Assembly (NCBI GenBank): GCA_022574495.1
Contig: JACZRW010000003.1
Location: forward strand, 1-44,260
Direction of reading: 5' to 3'
DNA: 44,260 nucleotides
DNA from: Patescibacteria group bacterium
GTDB taxonomy: Bacteria > Patescibacteriota > Microgenomatia > Woykebacterales > RBG-16-39-9b
The notes beneath the pieces were generated by a model. That model did no database searches. It worked only from the letters and a program-made list of their open reading frames with translations, and had not been told where the DNA came from. Positions 1 to 10,606 of this stretch are shown piece after piece (position 1 is the first letter of the stretch; the number at the start of each line of letters is the position of its first letter). The translations under genes were made by a program, and so were the position numbers.

Positions 1-503
1 AGCAGGTAACAGACCACTTCATATGGTCCGAGGCCAAACTCGTTGTGGATGAAGCACTCTCGTGCCCTACGAACGCTTCTACCACGGTGCCGCATTCCCA
101 TCTGGACGGGAATAACCAGGTAGTCTCCTGCCGTTTTCCTCTCCAGCTTGGCGATTGCTTCGGCAGTCTTTTCCGAAAGCTCCATAAACGGAGAGTTCAG
201 CCAACCCTCCCTCTGGTTTTTTAAGTTGCGGGTTTTACCCAGCAACTCTAGAACGTTGACGAGTGCCTCGTGGTAGTTACCCGCTATCAAAGAGGGCTTG
301 GGACAGACCAGAAGCTCCTCAGTTCCCAATGGCGTCTGGCGGGAAAGTTCCGTGGACAGTATATCCACTTTACTTCCGTCCAGGTCTGGGAAGGGAAGAC
401 TCAAGGCTAGCAGCTTCCCAAACGCTGGCTTGAACGGATAATCCTCGGGGTACACGTATGACGATTCGGTTGCTTCATTCCTATATAAGTCTGGCGAAAC
501 CAC
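1..503 (-). CDS. hypothetical protein, partial (continues beyond the left edge); not in the ORF track
   Basis: Open frame on the minus strand from GTG at 503 to the window edge; Shine-Dalgarno AAGGAGAAG just upstream; translation VVSPDLYRNEATESSYVYPEDYPFKPAFGKLLAL...LVIPVQMGMRHRGRSVRRARECFIHNEFGLGPYEVVCYL. No family recognised. Confidence 0.7.
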   Translation of the reverse strand, partial: MVSPDLYRNEATESSYVYPEDYPFKPAFGKLLALSLPFPDLDGSKVDILSTELSRQTPLGTEELLVCPKPSLIAGNYHEALVNVLELLGKTRNLKNQREGWLNSPFMELSEKTAEAIAKLERKTAGDYLVIPVQMGMRHRGRSVRRARECFIHNEFGLGPYEVVCYL

Positions 504-632
504 CGATATCTTCTCCTTCCTTGAACTACTTATGCATCCCTGCAGATTCTTGACACTATACTCTGTTGGTAAGTTATTATATCAAAATATTTTAAAAAGT
601 CTAACTATGGGTTTTATAATAAGGAATCCAAA

Positions 633-738
633 GGTTTAATGTGAGATCAAACGGTAATATTACATTTATCAAAAGTCCAATATAATTTGTTCAGATATTC
701 GAATAAAGTGTTCGAGTTTACTCCCAGGCCGCTCACCA
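633..738. repeat. intergenic repeat copy A (about 105 bp), paired with 1704-1808
   Basis: Near-gapless alignment by eye to 1704-1808, sharing GTGAG, TCAAACGG, CAAAAGT, AATAAAGTGTTCGAGTTT and GCTCACCA; ends carry GTGAG...CTCAC inverted repeat. Confidence 0.7.
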
Positions 739-760
739 AATCCTGTATTTCTTGATACAA

Positions 761-787
761 AAAGAAAAACGACCCATTGCTAGGTCG
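761..787 (-). terminator. rho-independent terminator
   Basis: Minus strand: CGACC-TAGCAATG-GGTCG followed by TTTTTCTTTTTG. Confidence 0.7.
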
Positions 788-913
788 CATTTCCTCCTAA
801 GAAAACCTCTTCGAGATTTGCTAAGGAACTGGAGCAGAGCCGAAAGCTTTGAGGCTATCTCAGCAATCAGATGCTCCAAGGTTCTTGCTCTGAGCTATAG
901 AACCAATGGGCCT

Positions 914-1567
914 TTAGGAGATTGGTGTCTCTTTGACAAGCTTAGTCACCCGTTCGAGGACTAGTGAAACGATAGCCAACTCGAAGATGTCTGAATCCTG
1001 GTCGCCGGACATCAACCCCAAAGACTCTGGCGAAACCGTTTCTATCTCTCCTCTGACGATCTGCCATAGTTCGGAGCTTGGGTCTTCCCGAACCTCTCTG
1101 ATGAAGCTTGGGTTGATACCCTCGTGATTTTCCAGCACCCTACGTGCGAGTTTGTCCAGCGTGTTGTACTCTTTTATATCTTTTTCGAAGTCGAGCTCTG
1201 GTGAAAGTTCACCAGTACGAACCAGCCGATAGATCTCGATCAGATCCGTAACTGTTGGTGCTCGAACATCAACTTCTTGCCACGTTGTGTCGCCTCTGTC
1301 TTCGGTCGTTAGCAGGAGCCGTGCTTCACCTTTCACATAAAGAGCATCACGGCGTAAACCACGATAAATCCTACCCTTGTAGGTACCGTGGGTGACGAGA
1401 TCGTCCGGGAGCTCTGGGATTTCGGCCGTTGGGTCGAATGGGTCTCCGTAGAACTCAAAATAAGCTTTACCCGTCCGCTTGTCTGGCCATAATTCCTTGA
1501 CCCCAGCTTCCCGAACCCTCTCCTTAAACTTCGGATCCTCAGAATTTCCATCTAGCCAAATACGCAC
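914..1567 (-). CDS. hypothetical protein, 217 aa
   Basis: Long ORF with apparently higher GC than its surroundings; terminator downstream at 761-787; no family recognised. Confidence 0.7.
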   Translation of the reverse strand: MRIWLDGNSEDPKFKERVREAGVKELWPDKRTGKAYFEFYGDPFDPTAEIPELPDDLVTHGTYKGRIYRGLRRDALYVKGEARLLLTTEDRGDTTWQEVDVRAPTVTDLIEIYRLVRTGELSPELDFEKDIKEYNTLDKLARRVLENHEGINPSFIREVREDPSSELWQIVRGEIETVSPESLGLMSGDQDSDIFELAIVSLVLERVTKLVKETPIS

Positions 1568-1703
1568 ATCTTCCTCCTTCGGCTATTGAGTCACGTGGCT
1601 GGTTATTCTCCAACCATCAGCCCAAAATTGCCGTGTGCATAACTATACAATACTATAGGTTTAAAGTCAAGTTTGATGGTACTATTTTTGAGGCTAAGTT
1701 ATA

Positions 1704-1808
1704 GGTTCAGGGTGAGTTCAAACGGAAATGTTGTATCTCCCAAAAGTAAAATAAAGTTTATTGAAATATTCAAATAAAGTGTTCGAGTTTTGGGACAGCG
1801 GGCTCACC
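1704..1808. repeat. intergenic repeat copy B, paired with 633-738
   Basis: See copy A; lies about 137 bp upstream of the 1567 start codon, copy A about 130 bp upstream of the 503 start. Confidence 0.7.
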
Positions 1809-1976
1809 ATACGTCTTCTTTAGATAATAAGCTAGTTGTAAGGTTAGCTTTTTGTTTATAATAGTAACAATTAACAGTACTAAGTACGTGAAGTAGTGGA
1901 AGACCTGTTTTTTATTAGACTCAGCTTGACTTTTCAAAGGTAAAGAAGGTAACTATTAGTTTGAGAAAATTAATGT

Positions 1977-2939
1977 ATGCTAGAAGGTAAAAAATGGTTG
2001 TCAGAAATTAGGAAATTAAGATTGGTTCCATTTATGATGATTTTAATAATAGCATTTGGTTTTTTGTTGGCAGTTTTGGTTTTAATACTGTTATTCGCGT
2101 TTACTCCAGCCGATAGACAGGTATTATTATCCAGACCGAAAAACCTGACTTTTGATGGGTTAGAGAGAACTTACCGAATACATGATCCTAAAACTAGTGG
2201 AAAGAAATCATTAATTATTGGGCTTCATGCTCTAGGAGGAAGTGGTAGACGTTTTTCCTACTTCACTGGACTTCATAATGTCGTGGGCGAAAATACAATC
2301 GTAGTCTATCCTGACGCCGTTTTATCAAATAAGAAGGGTTTAAAAGCAGGTTGGAACTCAACATATTGCTGCGGAACTGGACTTGAGAATAATATTGATG
2401 ATGCGGGGTTCATTTTGGCTCTTATAGAGAGGATTACTCAGGATTATGATATAGACCAGTCAAAAATTTTTATCACCGGATTTTCTAATGGTGCCACAAT
2501 GTCTCAATATCTAGCGACTGAGTATCCGAAAAAATTTGCTGGAATAGCTGCTATATCTGGATCAGTAGGCGTCGAAAAAAAGGTATTAAAACCTTCGAGC
2601 GCAGTTCCAATACTGCTCGCTCACGGCATGAGAGATGAGAGTATTCCATTCAAGGGTGGCCTCTCTGGTGATGATGGCTTCTTTAATTGGTTAGATTTCA
2701 CTACCACCGTAAATACTTGGAGAGATGTAAACGGTTGTAACCAAGAAACTAAGATCATAGAAAAATCTAAAACTCGTGAGATTATCGACTACGAGGGCTG
2801 TGATTCATTAGTTCGTAGCGTTATTTATCCAAACTTAGGCCATCAATGGGACGACTGGCGCGTTGGCCAGTTTTGGCGTAGAACACCAAGAGGTTCGAAA
2901 TTAGTAGTCTCGTTTTTCGAAAACGTTTCTAATAATTAG
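1977..2939 (+). CDS. LpqC/PHB-depolymerase-like (CE1 family) esterase with N-terminal membrane anchor
   Basis: Motifs LIIGLHALGGSGRRF, GWNSTYCCG, FITGFSNGATMSQYLA, PILLAHGMRDESIPF; hydrophobic N-terminus. Confidence 0.85.
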   Translation: MLEGKKWLSEIRKLRLVPFMMILIIAFGFLLAVLVLILLFAFTPADRQVLLSRPKNLTFDGLERTYRIHDPKTSGKKSLIIGLHALGGSGRRFSYFTGLHNVVGENTIVVYPDAVLSNKKGLKAGWNSTYCCGTGLENNIDDAGFILALIERITQDYDIDQSKIFITGFSNGATMSQYLATEYPKKFAGIAAISGSVGVEKKVLKPSSAVPILLAHGMRDESIPFKGGLSGDDGFFNWLDFTTTVNTWRDVNGCNQETKIIEKSKTREIIDYEGCDSLVRSVIYPNLGHQWDDWRVGQFWRRTPRGSKLVVSFFENVSNN

Positions 2940-3050
2940 GTGGGTAAATTATTCCTGCTTGAGTAACTTTTACTTGTTTACAAATATCTTTGAATCGATG
3001 AACCACTACTTGGTCTTATTAGGAATTAGAAAATCTTACTTAGTTTGAAC

Positions 3051-3257
3051 TTAAGTATCTTGGCTGCGTTCTTGATCGAATAGATTATTTATTCTACGAG
3101 CGATAGATTTTTCATCCGGAAAATCTGCCGGAGTAATAATCCTCCAGGTCTCATCATTCCCAATGTCAAAATTGTATCGAAGCTCATTCTCCCTGGCCCC
3201 TTCAATATCTATCCCTATATTTGGTTTTACATACTCTCTAATTTTTTTAAAATCCAT
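3051..3257 (-). CDS. small hypothetical protein, 68 aa
   Basis: ORF with SD AAGGAGT 7 nt before ATG. Confidence 0.55.
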   Translation of the reverse strand: MDFKKIREYVKPNIGIDIEGARENELRYNFDIGNDETWRIITPADFPDEKSIARRINNLFDQERSQDT

Positions 3258-3297
3258 CTTTGACTCCTTATTTATTAGTATATACTTTAATCTTAGT

Positions 3298-3480
3298 TTA
3301 GTCTCTTACATCTGTTCCCGGAGGGTAACAATGCTGAGGTCCATTTGGGAATTTAGATTTATCAAGTAATCCTTTGAATGGAAAGTGTCCATCCTCTTTG
3401 GTACTATTCCAACCATCCAATAAATGTTTTGATGAGCTATATTTATCCCACCAAGAAAGAAATTCTTTGTTTATATAATC
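3298..3480 (-). pseudogene. 5'-truncated coding remnant
   Basis: Minus-strand frame with no start codon after the upstream stop: DYINKEFLSWWDKYSSSKHLLDGWNSTKEDGHFPFKGLLDKSKFPNGPQHCYPPGTDVRD*. Confidence 0.45.
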
Positions 3481-3574
3481 CTAGTATTATTTAATTATAT
3501 AACTTTTTTAGGCCTGATTTAACCTAGGAAACGGAATTTTGACTTTTAAACTTAAAAAATAGATAATTATAATA

Positions 3575-4102
3575 ATGTCTGCTCAATCAAGGGTTAATCA
3601 GTATCCCCCACAACCTCAACAACAAGTAGGACAACCTCGAAATCCAGTTTCTCCACCAAGTCAAGTTACGGGAGGTAAAAAAAATGGGTCTCCTATCTTT
3701 TCAATAGTAGGTGTTGTGGTGGTGACAATTGTTTTATTTTTTGGTGGGTTATTTTATCTTCAATACTTACAAAACCAAAACATCGAGGATAGTGGGAAAA
3801 TGGAAGAGGAAAATAAGGAAAAAGAGGAACTCCAGCTTAAGCAATTAGAGGAAAATGTAAAGAATGATCAGATAAGGAAGTTGGATATAACTTCAATAAA
3901 GGGTGGGCTCTCAGAATACTTTGAGAAAAATAAATTGTACCCAGAAAAATTAGAGGTTTTAACACCGGATTATTTGACCGTAATACCCTTAGATCCAGTA
4001 TCAAAAGTGCCCTACTTTTACGAACCAAACGAAGATTTTACAAAATATGAGCTCTCCGCCAAATTAAGCGACGATGGTAATTTCACTGTACAAAGTAACT
4101 AA
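3575..4102 (+). CDS. single-pass membrane protein with pseudopilin (GspG-like) C-terminal region
   Basis: Pro/Gln-rich N-terminus, one TM helix, then LDITSIKGGLSEYFEKNKLYPEKLEVLTPDYLTVIPLDPVSKVPYFYE. Confidence 0.7.
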   Translation: MSAQSRVNQYPPQPQQQVGQPRNPVSPPSQVTGGKKNGSPIFSIVGVVVVTIVLFFGGLFYLQYLQNQNIEDSGKMEEENKEKEELQLKQLEENVKNDQIRKLDITSIKGGLSEYFEKNKLYPEKLEVLTPDYLTVIPLDPVSKVPYFYEPNEDFTKYELSAKLSDDGNFTVQSN

Positions 4103-4555
4103 CTACCCCCAAAGGTTGTACGGTTTATAGGCGAGGCTTACATTCCAATATTTTTTGTCAGTGGTGACTTCTTTTGAAATCCACAGTGGTCTTTGAAATT
4201 CTTCGTTCAATCTTTTTAGCTCTATTTCAGCAATTATTAAACCTTTGTTAGCCCCTTCAAAAACGTCAATTTCCCAAACATTACCGTTCACTTTTATATT
4301 GTATCTAGTTTTTTCAATTTGGTTACTACACCTATAAATCATGCTTTTCGCATCAGCAATAGGAATAGAAATATCGTACTCAATGTTTAGACCCCCTTCT
4401 CTGAATTTTATAGTTAGGTAGCCCTTTTTGTTTTTAATTCTAGCCCGAACAACAGGGTCAGTGGATAAATAGGCTTGAACTATTTTCTGTCCTCTCTTTA
4501 GTCTTGGAAGTCTATCTGGAAAGACCAGATATTTTCTCTCAATTTCCTTCTTCAT
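4103..4555 (-). CDS. CYTH domain protein
   Basis: N-terminal EIERKYLV signature plus RARI, KF and EIEL strands typical of CYTH/triphosphate tunnel enzymes. Confidence 0.85.
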   Translation of the reverse strand: MKKEIERKYLVFPDRLPRLKRGQKIVQAYLSTDPVVRARIKNKKGYLTIKFREGGLNIEYDISIPIADAKSMIYRCSNQIEKTRYNIKVNGNVWEIDVFEGANKGLIIAEIELKRLNEEFQRPLWISKEVTTDKKYWNVSLAYKPYNLWG

Positions 4556-4556
4556 T

Positions 4557-6845
4557 TTATTTTTTGCGGGAGACTACCACTCTTTTTTCCGCCTCGTAGA
4601 CAGTATTTCTTGTACTTTCAATCATATCTGGAGTGACTGAAATAGAATCTATACCCCATTCTATAACCTTATCAACTAATTGAGGGGACAGAACTGTATT
4701 TTGACCTACTAAAGTGGAGTACACTCTTTTCCTTCTTGCTTCTTTTATTACTCTCTCCAAAGCCCAAAGCACACTTTTATCTAAATCAGAGAAATATTTA
4801 AAAATTTTCTCATTTCCTCTATCTGCACCTAGCAAAAGGGAAGTTAAATCAGCAAGATCTATTGAGATCCCATCTATACCAATATCCAAAAATTTATCTA
4901 TTAGAAACACTGTTGAAGGTACTTCAACCGAAAGAATTAGCTTAAACGTGGACGATCGATGTAAACCAGATGCGGCTACCATTCTTTTTATATTTGCCAT
5001 TTCCTCTAGGGTTCTTACGTAAGGAATAAGAAGCCAAAGGTTCTTAAGATTTAGCTTATTTCGAACATATTTGATAGCTTCTAGCTCAAGACTAAAAATT
5101 TCTGGTTCGGATATATACCTTATAGCCCCTCTAAACCCGAGAAGTGGGTTTTCCTCTTCGATCTCATATTGACTTCCATTCTTAAAGTTTTTGTATTCAT
5201 TACTGGTATAGTCCGACACTCTATACACTACTGGTCTTGGATCAAATGAGGCACAAGATATCTTCAAACCTTCGATTATTTTTTTAATGTACAAATCCTT
5301 TTTATTCTTCTCTATTAGTTTTTTTGGGTGAATACCTATTTCCGAAATTAAAAATTCGGCTCGAAGAAGCCCAACGCCATCCACATTTTTCTGTGAAATC
5401 TCGTAGGCTAAGGTAGAATCCACCAGATTCACAAATATTTTCGTAGCGGTTTTTTTATCGGCTGGCTCTTTCTTATTTGAGGCACTTTTATCCTCAAAAC
5501 TAGCTACCAATCTACTAATTCGTTTATATGGTAATCCTCCTTTATAAACTATACCGGTAGATCCATTGACCGTAACTACGGTATCCGGCTTTATCATATT
5601 GGTTGCTATAGATGTACCGACAACACAAGGTAAACCCATTTCGCGGGCTATGATTGCGGCGTGTGAGGTCTCACCGCCTTTATCAGTTATAACTGCAGCC
5701 GCCTTTTTTAAGGCTGCGATAAAGTTGTGATTATTTACAGGAAGTACTAAAATGTCGCCCCTTTTCACTCTTGCGACTTGTTTTGAAGACTTAATAATTT
5801 TTGCCACTCCTTGAGCGATTCCAGGAGAAGTAGGGGTTCCCTTTACTAAAACAGGTAGATTAATCTCGGTTTTTTCGAATTTTTCATCTGGTTCACTTTC
5901 TGCTGAAGTAACCGGACGAGACTGTAAGATGTATAATTTATTATTCTCGATAGCCCATTCGATATCCTGTGGGAAAAGATAGGTATTTTCTATCTTCCTC
6001 CCTATTTTGGCCAGTTCAATAATTTTTTCATCTGATACCTTCTGAATATTTTGATAGGCGGCGGATACAGGTATTTCCTTATTCTGTTCCTTTGCTAATA
6101 TTAGTTGCGTAGTTTGAGTACTTATTTTTTTATTTATAATAGTAAAACTGCTTTTGGCCACTTCGTAATGATCTGGAGTAACCACGCCCTCAACAATTAA
6201 ATTACCCAGCCCCCAAACAGACTCTATTACAAGTCTGTCCTTATTATTTGTCATTGGATCTACGGTAAGCATGACTCCAGAAACTTCGGATTGAACCATC
6301 TCTTGTATTATTACGGCGACTCCAATTTTTGATTTTCCTAACCCACTTTCTTTGAGATATAAAAGTGCTCTTGGATTATAAAGCGAGGCCCAACATTTTT
6401 TTATTGATGATAGTATGTTGTCAAGATTATTTAGATTTAGGAAGGTGTCCAATTGGCCAGCAAAGGATTTTACCGATAAATCCTCGACTGTTGCAGATGA
6501 ACGAACGGCGACATATCCCTTTGAATTCGATAGTTTTTTGTATTCATTTCTTACCTCGGATATGATTTCTTCCGGTAGCGGAGAAGATTTTATTACATCT
6601 TTAATATGCTCTGAGATTTCATCAACCAGCTCTTGGTTATTATAATCAAGCTTCCCAAGTATTTCTTCTACTCTTACACCAAGTTTATTTTTCTCTAGAA
6701 ATTCAAAATATGCCTTTGAAGTTACAACAAACCCATCAGGAACTGGAGACCCAATCCTTCTTATCTCACCAAGATTTGCACCTTTACCACCCACTATATC
6801 TACATCTTCCTTATCTATTTGAGAAAACCAAACAATATATTTCAT
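4557..6845 (-). CDS. ppsA: phosphoenolpyruvate synthase
   Basis: GGKGANLGE, VRSSATVEDL, GGETSHAAIIAREMGLPCVVG, GLLRAEFL motifs; full length 762 aa. Confidence 0.95.
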   Translation of the reverse strand: MKYIVWFSQIDKEDVDIVGGKGANLGEIRRIGSPVPDGFVVTSKAYFEFLEKNKLGVRVEEILGKLDYNNQELVDEISEHIKDVIKSSPLPEEIISEVRNEYKKLSNSKGYVAVRSSATVEDLSVKSFAGQLDTFLNLNNLDNILSSIKKCWASLYNPRALLYLKESGLGKSKIGVAVIIQEMVQSEVSGVMLTVDPMTNNKDRLVIESVWGLGNLIVEGVVTPDHYEVAKSSFTIINKKISTQTTQLILAKEQNKEIPVSAAYQNIQKVSDEKIIELAKIGRKIENTYLFPQDIEWAIENNKLYILQSRPVTSAESEPDEKFEKTEINLPVLVKGTPTSPGIAQGVAKIIKSSKQVARVKRGDILVLPVNNHNFIAALKKAAAVITDKGGETSHAAIIAREMGLPCVVGTSIATNMIKPDTVVTVNGSTGIVYKGGLPYKRISRLVASFEDKSASNKKEPADKKTATKIFVNLVDSTLAYEISQKNVDGVGLLRAEFLISEIGIHPKKLIEKNKKDLYIKKIIEGLKISCASFDPRPVVYRVSDYTSNEYKNFKNGSQYEIEEENPLLGFRGAIRYISEPEIFSLELEAIKYVRNKLNLKNLWLLIPYVRTLEEMANIKRMVAASGLHRSSTFKLILSVEVPSTVFLIDKFLDIGIDGISIDLADLTSLLLGADRGNEKIFKYFSDLDKSVLWALERVIKEARRKRVYSTLVGQNTVLSPQLVDKVIEWGIDSISVTPDMIESTRNTVYEAEKRVVVSRKK

Positions 6846-6903
6846 GGTAGAATTTTCTACTAAAAATTCTACCAGTAGGGGCAGCTAAAGACAATGAGTG
6901 GTT

Positions 6904-7590
6904 CTAGTCCTGATCTTGAATCATCTCTCGTCTCAACTTTTTTAATATCATTTCCGCCGTTTCCCTACCACCAAGACCAAAAGCAAGACCACCAGCGATT
7001 GCAAACATCGCTACTAAACCCGTAAATAGTATTCTGATCAAATCAGTGGCTACACCTAGTTGATTTAGAGCCGCGAGAATAGAAAAAATTAGTATTGCCC
7101 AACGGCCAACTTGACCTATTACCCCCGCCGCTTGAGTACCAAGACTGGCGGCAGTTACGGTTATCAAATCCCTTGCGATTTTTGCAAGAACAGCACCCAC
7201 TGCAATTATAATAACCGCCACGACAACGTTAGGGATATACAACAATATTGCCGTTAATACCTCATTTGCTGCGCCAAGACCAAGTTGATCTATCGCTGGT
7301 ATAAGAAAAATAATAATCAAAAACCAGCGTACCAATTCTCCTAATAAACTAGTTGTAGTTACACCAGTCCCCACACTTTTAAGTGCCTCTGGAATAACTG
7401 TTTTCGAAAGAAGCTTTTCTAATCTGATTGCCTCTAACACTCTAGTCAAAGCGTTCTTTACTAAAACAGCGAGGATAACCCCAATAATAAATATTAAGGT
7501 TGCAGCAATCAAATTTGGAAGAAAATTTGCTGTATTTACTAACGCGTCATTCAAAGCTTGAAGAGACGCATTTGTAACTTCTTGAATCAT
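6904..7590 (-). CDS. membrane protein with conserved TM helix repeats (MscS-like)
   Basis: Multiple TM helices; C-terminal AGGLAFGLGGRETAEMILKKL typical of MscS-related proteins. Confidence 0.75.
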   Translation of the reverse strand: MIQEVTNASLQALNDALVNTANFLPNLIAATLIFIIGVILAVLVKNALTRVLEAIRLEKLLSKTVIPEALKSVGTGVTTTSLLGELVRWFLIIIFLIPAIDQLGLGAANEVLTAILLYIPNVVVAVIIIAVGAVLAKIARDLITVTAASLGTQAAGVIGQVGRWAILIFSILAALNQLGVATDLIRILFTGLVAMFAIAGGLAFGLGGRETAEMILKKLRREMIQDQD

Positions 7591-7703
7591 AATTTCACCT
7601 CCTTCTTAAAAATAATTAGTGAAAATAGTATACCACTAATAACTGGTCGTAAGCACTTTCATCACAAGAATAGGACAAAGAGCCCACAACAAATTAGTTC
7701 GAA

Positions 7704-8369
7704 TTATTTCGATCTTTCTATTAGTTTCCTAACTAATTCCATTGCTTGATCCTTTGCACCCAGTCCAAAAGCTAATGCTGAACTTGCAATAGTTGCTATT
7801 ATTAATATTCTTATTATCTCAACACTGACACCCAATTGAAGTAGTGCTTGAAGCGCTGCAAAAATTACAATTGCTACGTAAACAGTATTCGCAATTAGGT
7901 GAGCTGGGTTGTTCCCTACCAAAACGGCTAGCGTTTGAGTAATTCGATGAGCAAACCAAGCGAATACAAACCCAAATATTAGGAACAACGAGGCTAAAAT
8001 AACGTTGGGGACGTATCCTACAATGGTAAACAGTACATCCTCTGGACCAACTATTCCAAGAGATTGAACAGCTGGAACAATGAAAACAAATATGGCGAGC
8101 CACCTAAGTACTTCGCCCAGGAAATTTGTTAGATTCATCTCTTCATGCGATTTCAGTAATTTTTGATAAACTGACCATCTGCTAAGAGCTTTTTCTAAAT
8201 TTGTGGCCTGGGAAATTTCTACCAGGATTCTTTTGAGTAGCGCTCCAATAATCAAACCTAATGCCAAAGTGATTATCGCAGCAATTATGTTGGAAAAAAT
8301 ACTTCCAAAAGATACGAAGAATGTATTTATTGAATCCTGTGAAAGAGTAATGTAGTCCTGTAGTGTCAT
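7704..8369 (-). CDS. membrane protein, paralog of 6904-7590
   Basis: Same architecture; ASSALAFGLGAKDQAMELVRKL at C-terminus. Confidence 0.75.
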   Translation of the reverse strand: MTLQDYITLSQDSINTFFVSFGSIFSNIIAAIITLALGLIIGALLKRILVEISQATNLEKALSRWSVYQKLLKSHEEMNLTNFLGEVLRWLAIFVFIVPAVQSLGIVGPEDVLFTIVGYVPNVILASLFLIFGFVFAWFAHRITQTLAVLVGNNPAHLIANTVYVAIVIFAALQALLQLGVSVEIIRILIIATIASSALAFGLGAKDQAMELVRKLIERSK

Positions 8370-8572
8370 ATTTTCACCTCCCTTCGATTAGATATTTGTT
8401 ATATTTACTAATCCATTTCTTCTTTAGGTGAAAGGACATATCAATTGGGACAAAGGCAGAATTATCCTTACTATCAGTCTACTACTATATTTTATTTATT
8501 GTCAATATATAATTTTATAGGCCAGATTGCTACCCTTGTAAAAAGGCCAACAATATTGTAAATTAAATAGTT

Positions 8573-10570
8573 ATGAATATCGATAATGTTCTGTATTGGA
8601 TTATTGGGTCAGGATTAATTGCTTTGGTATACTCGGCAATCCTAACCATTACAGTCCTAAATAAGGAAAAAGGAAGTGCTAAAATGAGAGAGATTGCAAC
8701 GGCAATTCAAGAAGGTGCCTCTTCCTATCTTTCTCGACAATACTTTGTTGTTTCTATTGTAGGTATTGTAATTTTTGCTCTAATTTGGTTTGGGCTGGGC
8801 CAACCGGTAACTGCTTCGGGATTTGCGCTTGGTGCCCTAGCCTCTGGTTTAGCTGGCTATATTGGCATGAGTGTAGCCGTAAGAACCAACGTTCGCACGG
8901 CAGAAGCGGCAAAAAGTGGTTTATCTGATGCACTCAACGTTGCCTTTCGAGGTGGGGCGGTAACTGGTTTAATCGTGGTTGGACTGGCTCTAATCTCCGT
9001 TGCTGGTTTTTATTTAATTACCAATGATATAAAAGCGCTAATTGGTCTTGGATTTGGCGGTAGTCTAATCTCGGTATTTGCCAGACTTGGCGGTGGAATA
9101 TACACAAAAGGGGCGGACGTGGGTGCAGATTTAGTAGGAAAAGTTGAGATTGGGATACCGGAAGATGATCCCAGGAACCCAGCGGTTATAGCCGATAATG
9201 TGGGTGATAATGTTGGCGATGTTGCTGGAATGGCCGCCGACCTTTTTGAAACTTATGCAGTAACGGCAATAGGGGCCATGATTCTAGGCAGTTTACTCTT
9301 TCCAAATAATGAAAATGCAATAATTTTTCCCTTAGTGCTTGGTGCAATATCAATAATCGCATCAATTATTGGTACATTTTTTGTTCGTATGATCGGAAAA
9401 AGTGTAATGAGTGCTCTTTATTTAGGGTTGATTGCCTCTGGATTATTGTCGGCAATTGGTTTCTACTTTGCTACTTTAGAATTTCCGGTTATCCAAGAGG
9501 TGGGGGAAAGTCTCTCGCTATTTTATGCATCGCTTATTGGACTAGTGGTTACGCTAGGAATGGTTTTAATTACCGAGTTTTACACCTCGAAGAAATTTAA
9601 CTCAGTCAAAACTATAGCCAAAGCAAGTGAAACAGGGCACGCTACCAATATAATTTCCGGACTAGCTGTATCCATGAAATCGACCACTCTACCCATAATT
9701 TTAATTTCCGCGGCTATAATTACTGCTTTTAATCTGGCGGGCTTATATGGAATAGCAATTGCGGCAATGAGTATGCTTTCTATGACCGGTATTATTGTGG
9801 CTATAGACGCATTTGGACCTATAACCGATAATGCCGGCGGAATCGCACAGATGAGCGGACTTTCAGAAAAAGTTCGTGAAGTTACTGACGAACTAGATTC
9901 GGTTGGCAATACGACAAAGGCCGTTACCAAAGGCTACGCAATAGCGAGTGCGGGATTAGCTGCATTAGTACTTTTTGCGGTCTATTCTCAGGAATTGCAG
10001 GCTGTTGGTATAAACGCATCCTTTAGATTAGATAACCCCAACGTAATAATTGGATTGTTTATTGGAGCCGCCGTACCTTACCTATTTGCTGCACTAGCGA
10101 TGGAAGCAGTTGGAAAAGCAGCCGCCAGTGTAGTAACCGAAGTTCGCCGCCAATTTAAGGAGATAAAAGGAATCATGGACGGCAGCGCTAAACCGGATTA
10201 TGCTAGAGCTGTATCTATAGTTACCGCCTCAGCTCAAAGGGGGATGATAATTCCCGCCCTGATACCAGTAGTTTCACCTATTATAGTTGGTTTGTGGCTT
10301 GGACCAGAGGCTCTGGGAGGGTTTTTGGTGGGATCTATAGTGACAGGGTTATTTTTGGCCATATCCATGACTACCGGCGGAGCAGCGTGGGATAATGCCA
10401 AGAAATATATCGAAGAAGGGAATTTAGGCGGAAAGGGATCCGCTGCTCACAAAGCCGCCATTACTGGAGATACGGTTGGAGATCCGTATAAGGATACAGC
10501 AGGGCCTGCGATAAACCCTATGATAAAAGTGATTAATATAGTGGCACTTCTACTTGTACCCTTTTTGTGA
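8573..10570 (+). CDS. hppA: membrane-bound ion-pumping pyrophosphatase
   Basis: [68 protein letters not shown]. Confidence 0.96.
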   Translation: MNIDNVLYWIIGSGLIALVYSAILTITVLNKEKGSAKMREIATAIQEGASSYLSRQYFVVSIVGIVIFALIWFGLGQPVTASGFALGALASGLAGYIGMSVAVRTNVRTAEAAKSGLSDALNVAFRGGAVTGLIVVGLALISVAGFYLITNDIKALIGLGFGGSLISVFARLGGGIYTKGADVGADLVGKVEIGIPEDDPRNPAVIADNVGDNVGDVAGMAADLFETYAVTAIGAMILGSLLFPNNENAIIFPLVLGAISIIASIIGTFFVRMIGKSVMSALYLGLIASGLLSAIGFYFATLEFPVIQEVGESLSLFYASLIGLVVTLGMVLITEFYTSKKFNSVKTIAKASETGHATNIISGLAVSMKSTTLPIILISAAIITAFNLAGLYGIAIAAMSMLSMTGIIVAIDAFGPITDNAGGIAQMSGLSEKVREVTDELDSVGNTTKAVTKGYAIASAGLAALVLFAVYSQELQAVGINASFRLDNPNVIIGLFIGAAVPYLFAALAMEAVGKAAASVVTEVRRQFKEIKGIMDGSAKPDYARAVSIVTASAQRGMIIPALIPVVSPIIVGLWLGPEALGGFLVGSIVTGLFLAISMTTGGAAWDNAKKYIEEGNLGGKGSAAHKAAITGDTVGDPYKDTAGPAINPMIKVINIVALLLVPFL

Positions 10571-10606
10571 TAAGTCTGCTGTACCCTTGCGTCCAGATAA
10601 ACTGGA

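Noticed and set aside
752-964. 70-aa ORF
   Set aside because: Overlaps the terminator at 761-787 and the 3' end of the convincing 914-1567 gene.
633-1808. tRNA-like 3' ends (GTTCGAG...TCACCA) in the repeats
   Set aside because: Spacing from the T-loop-like motif to CCA is too long by about 5 nt and no T-stem pairing forms.
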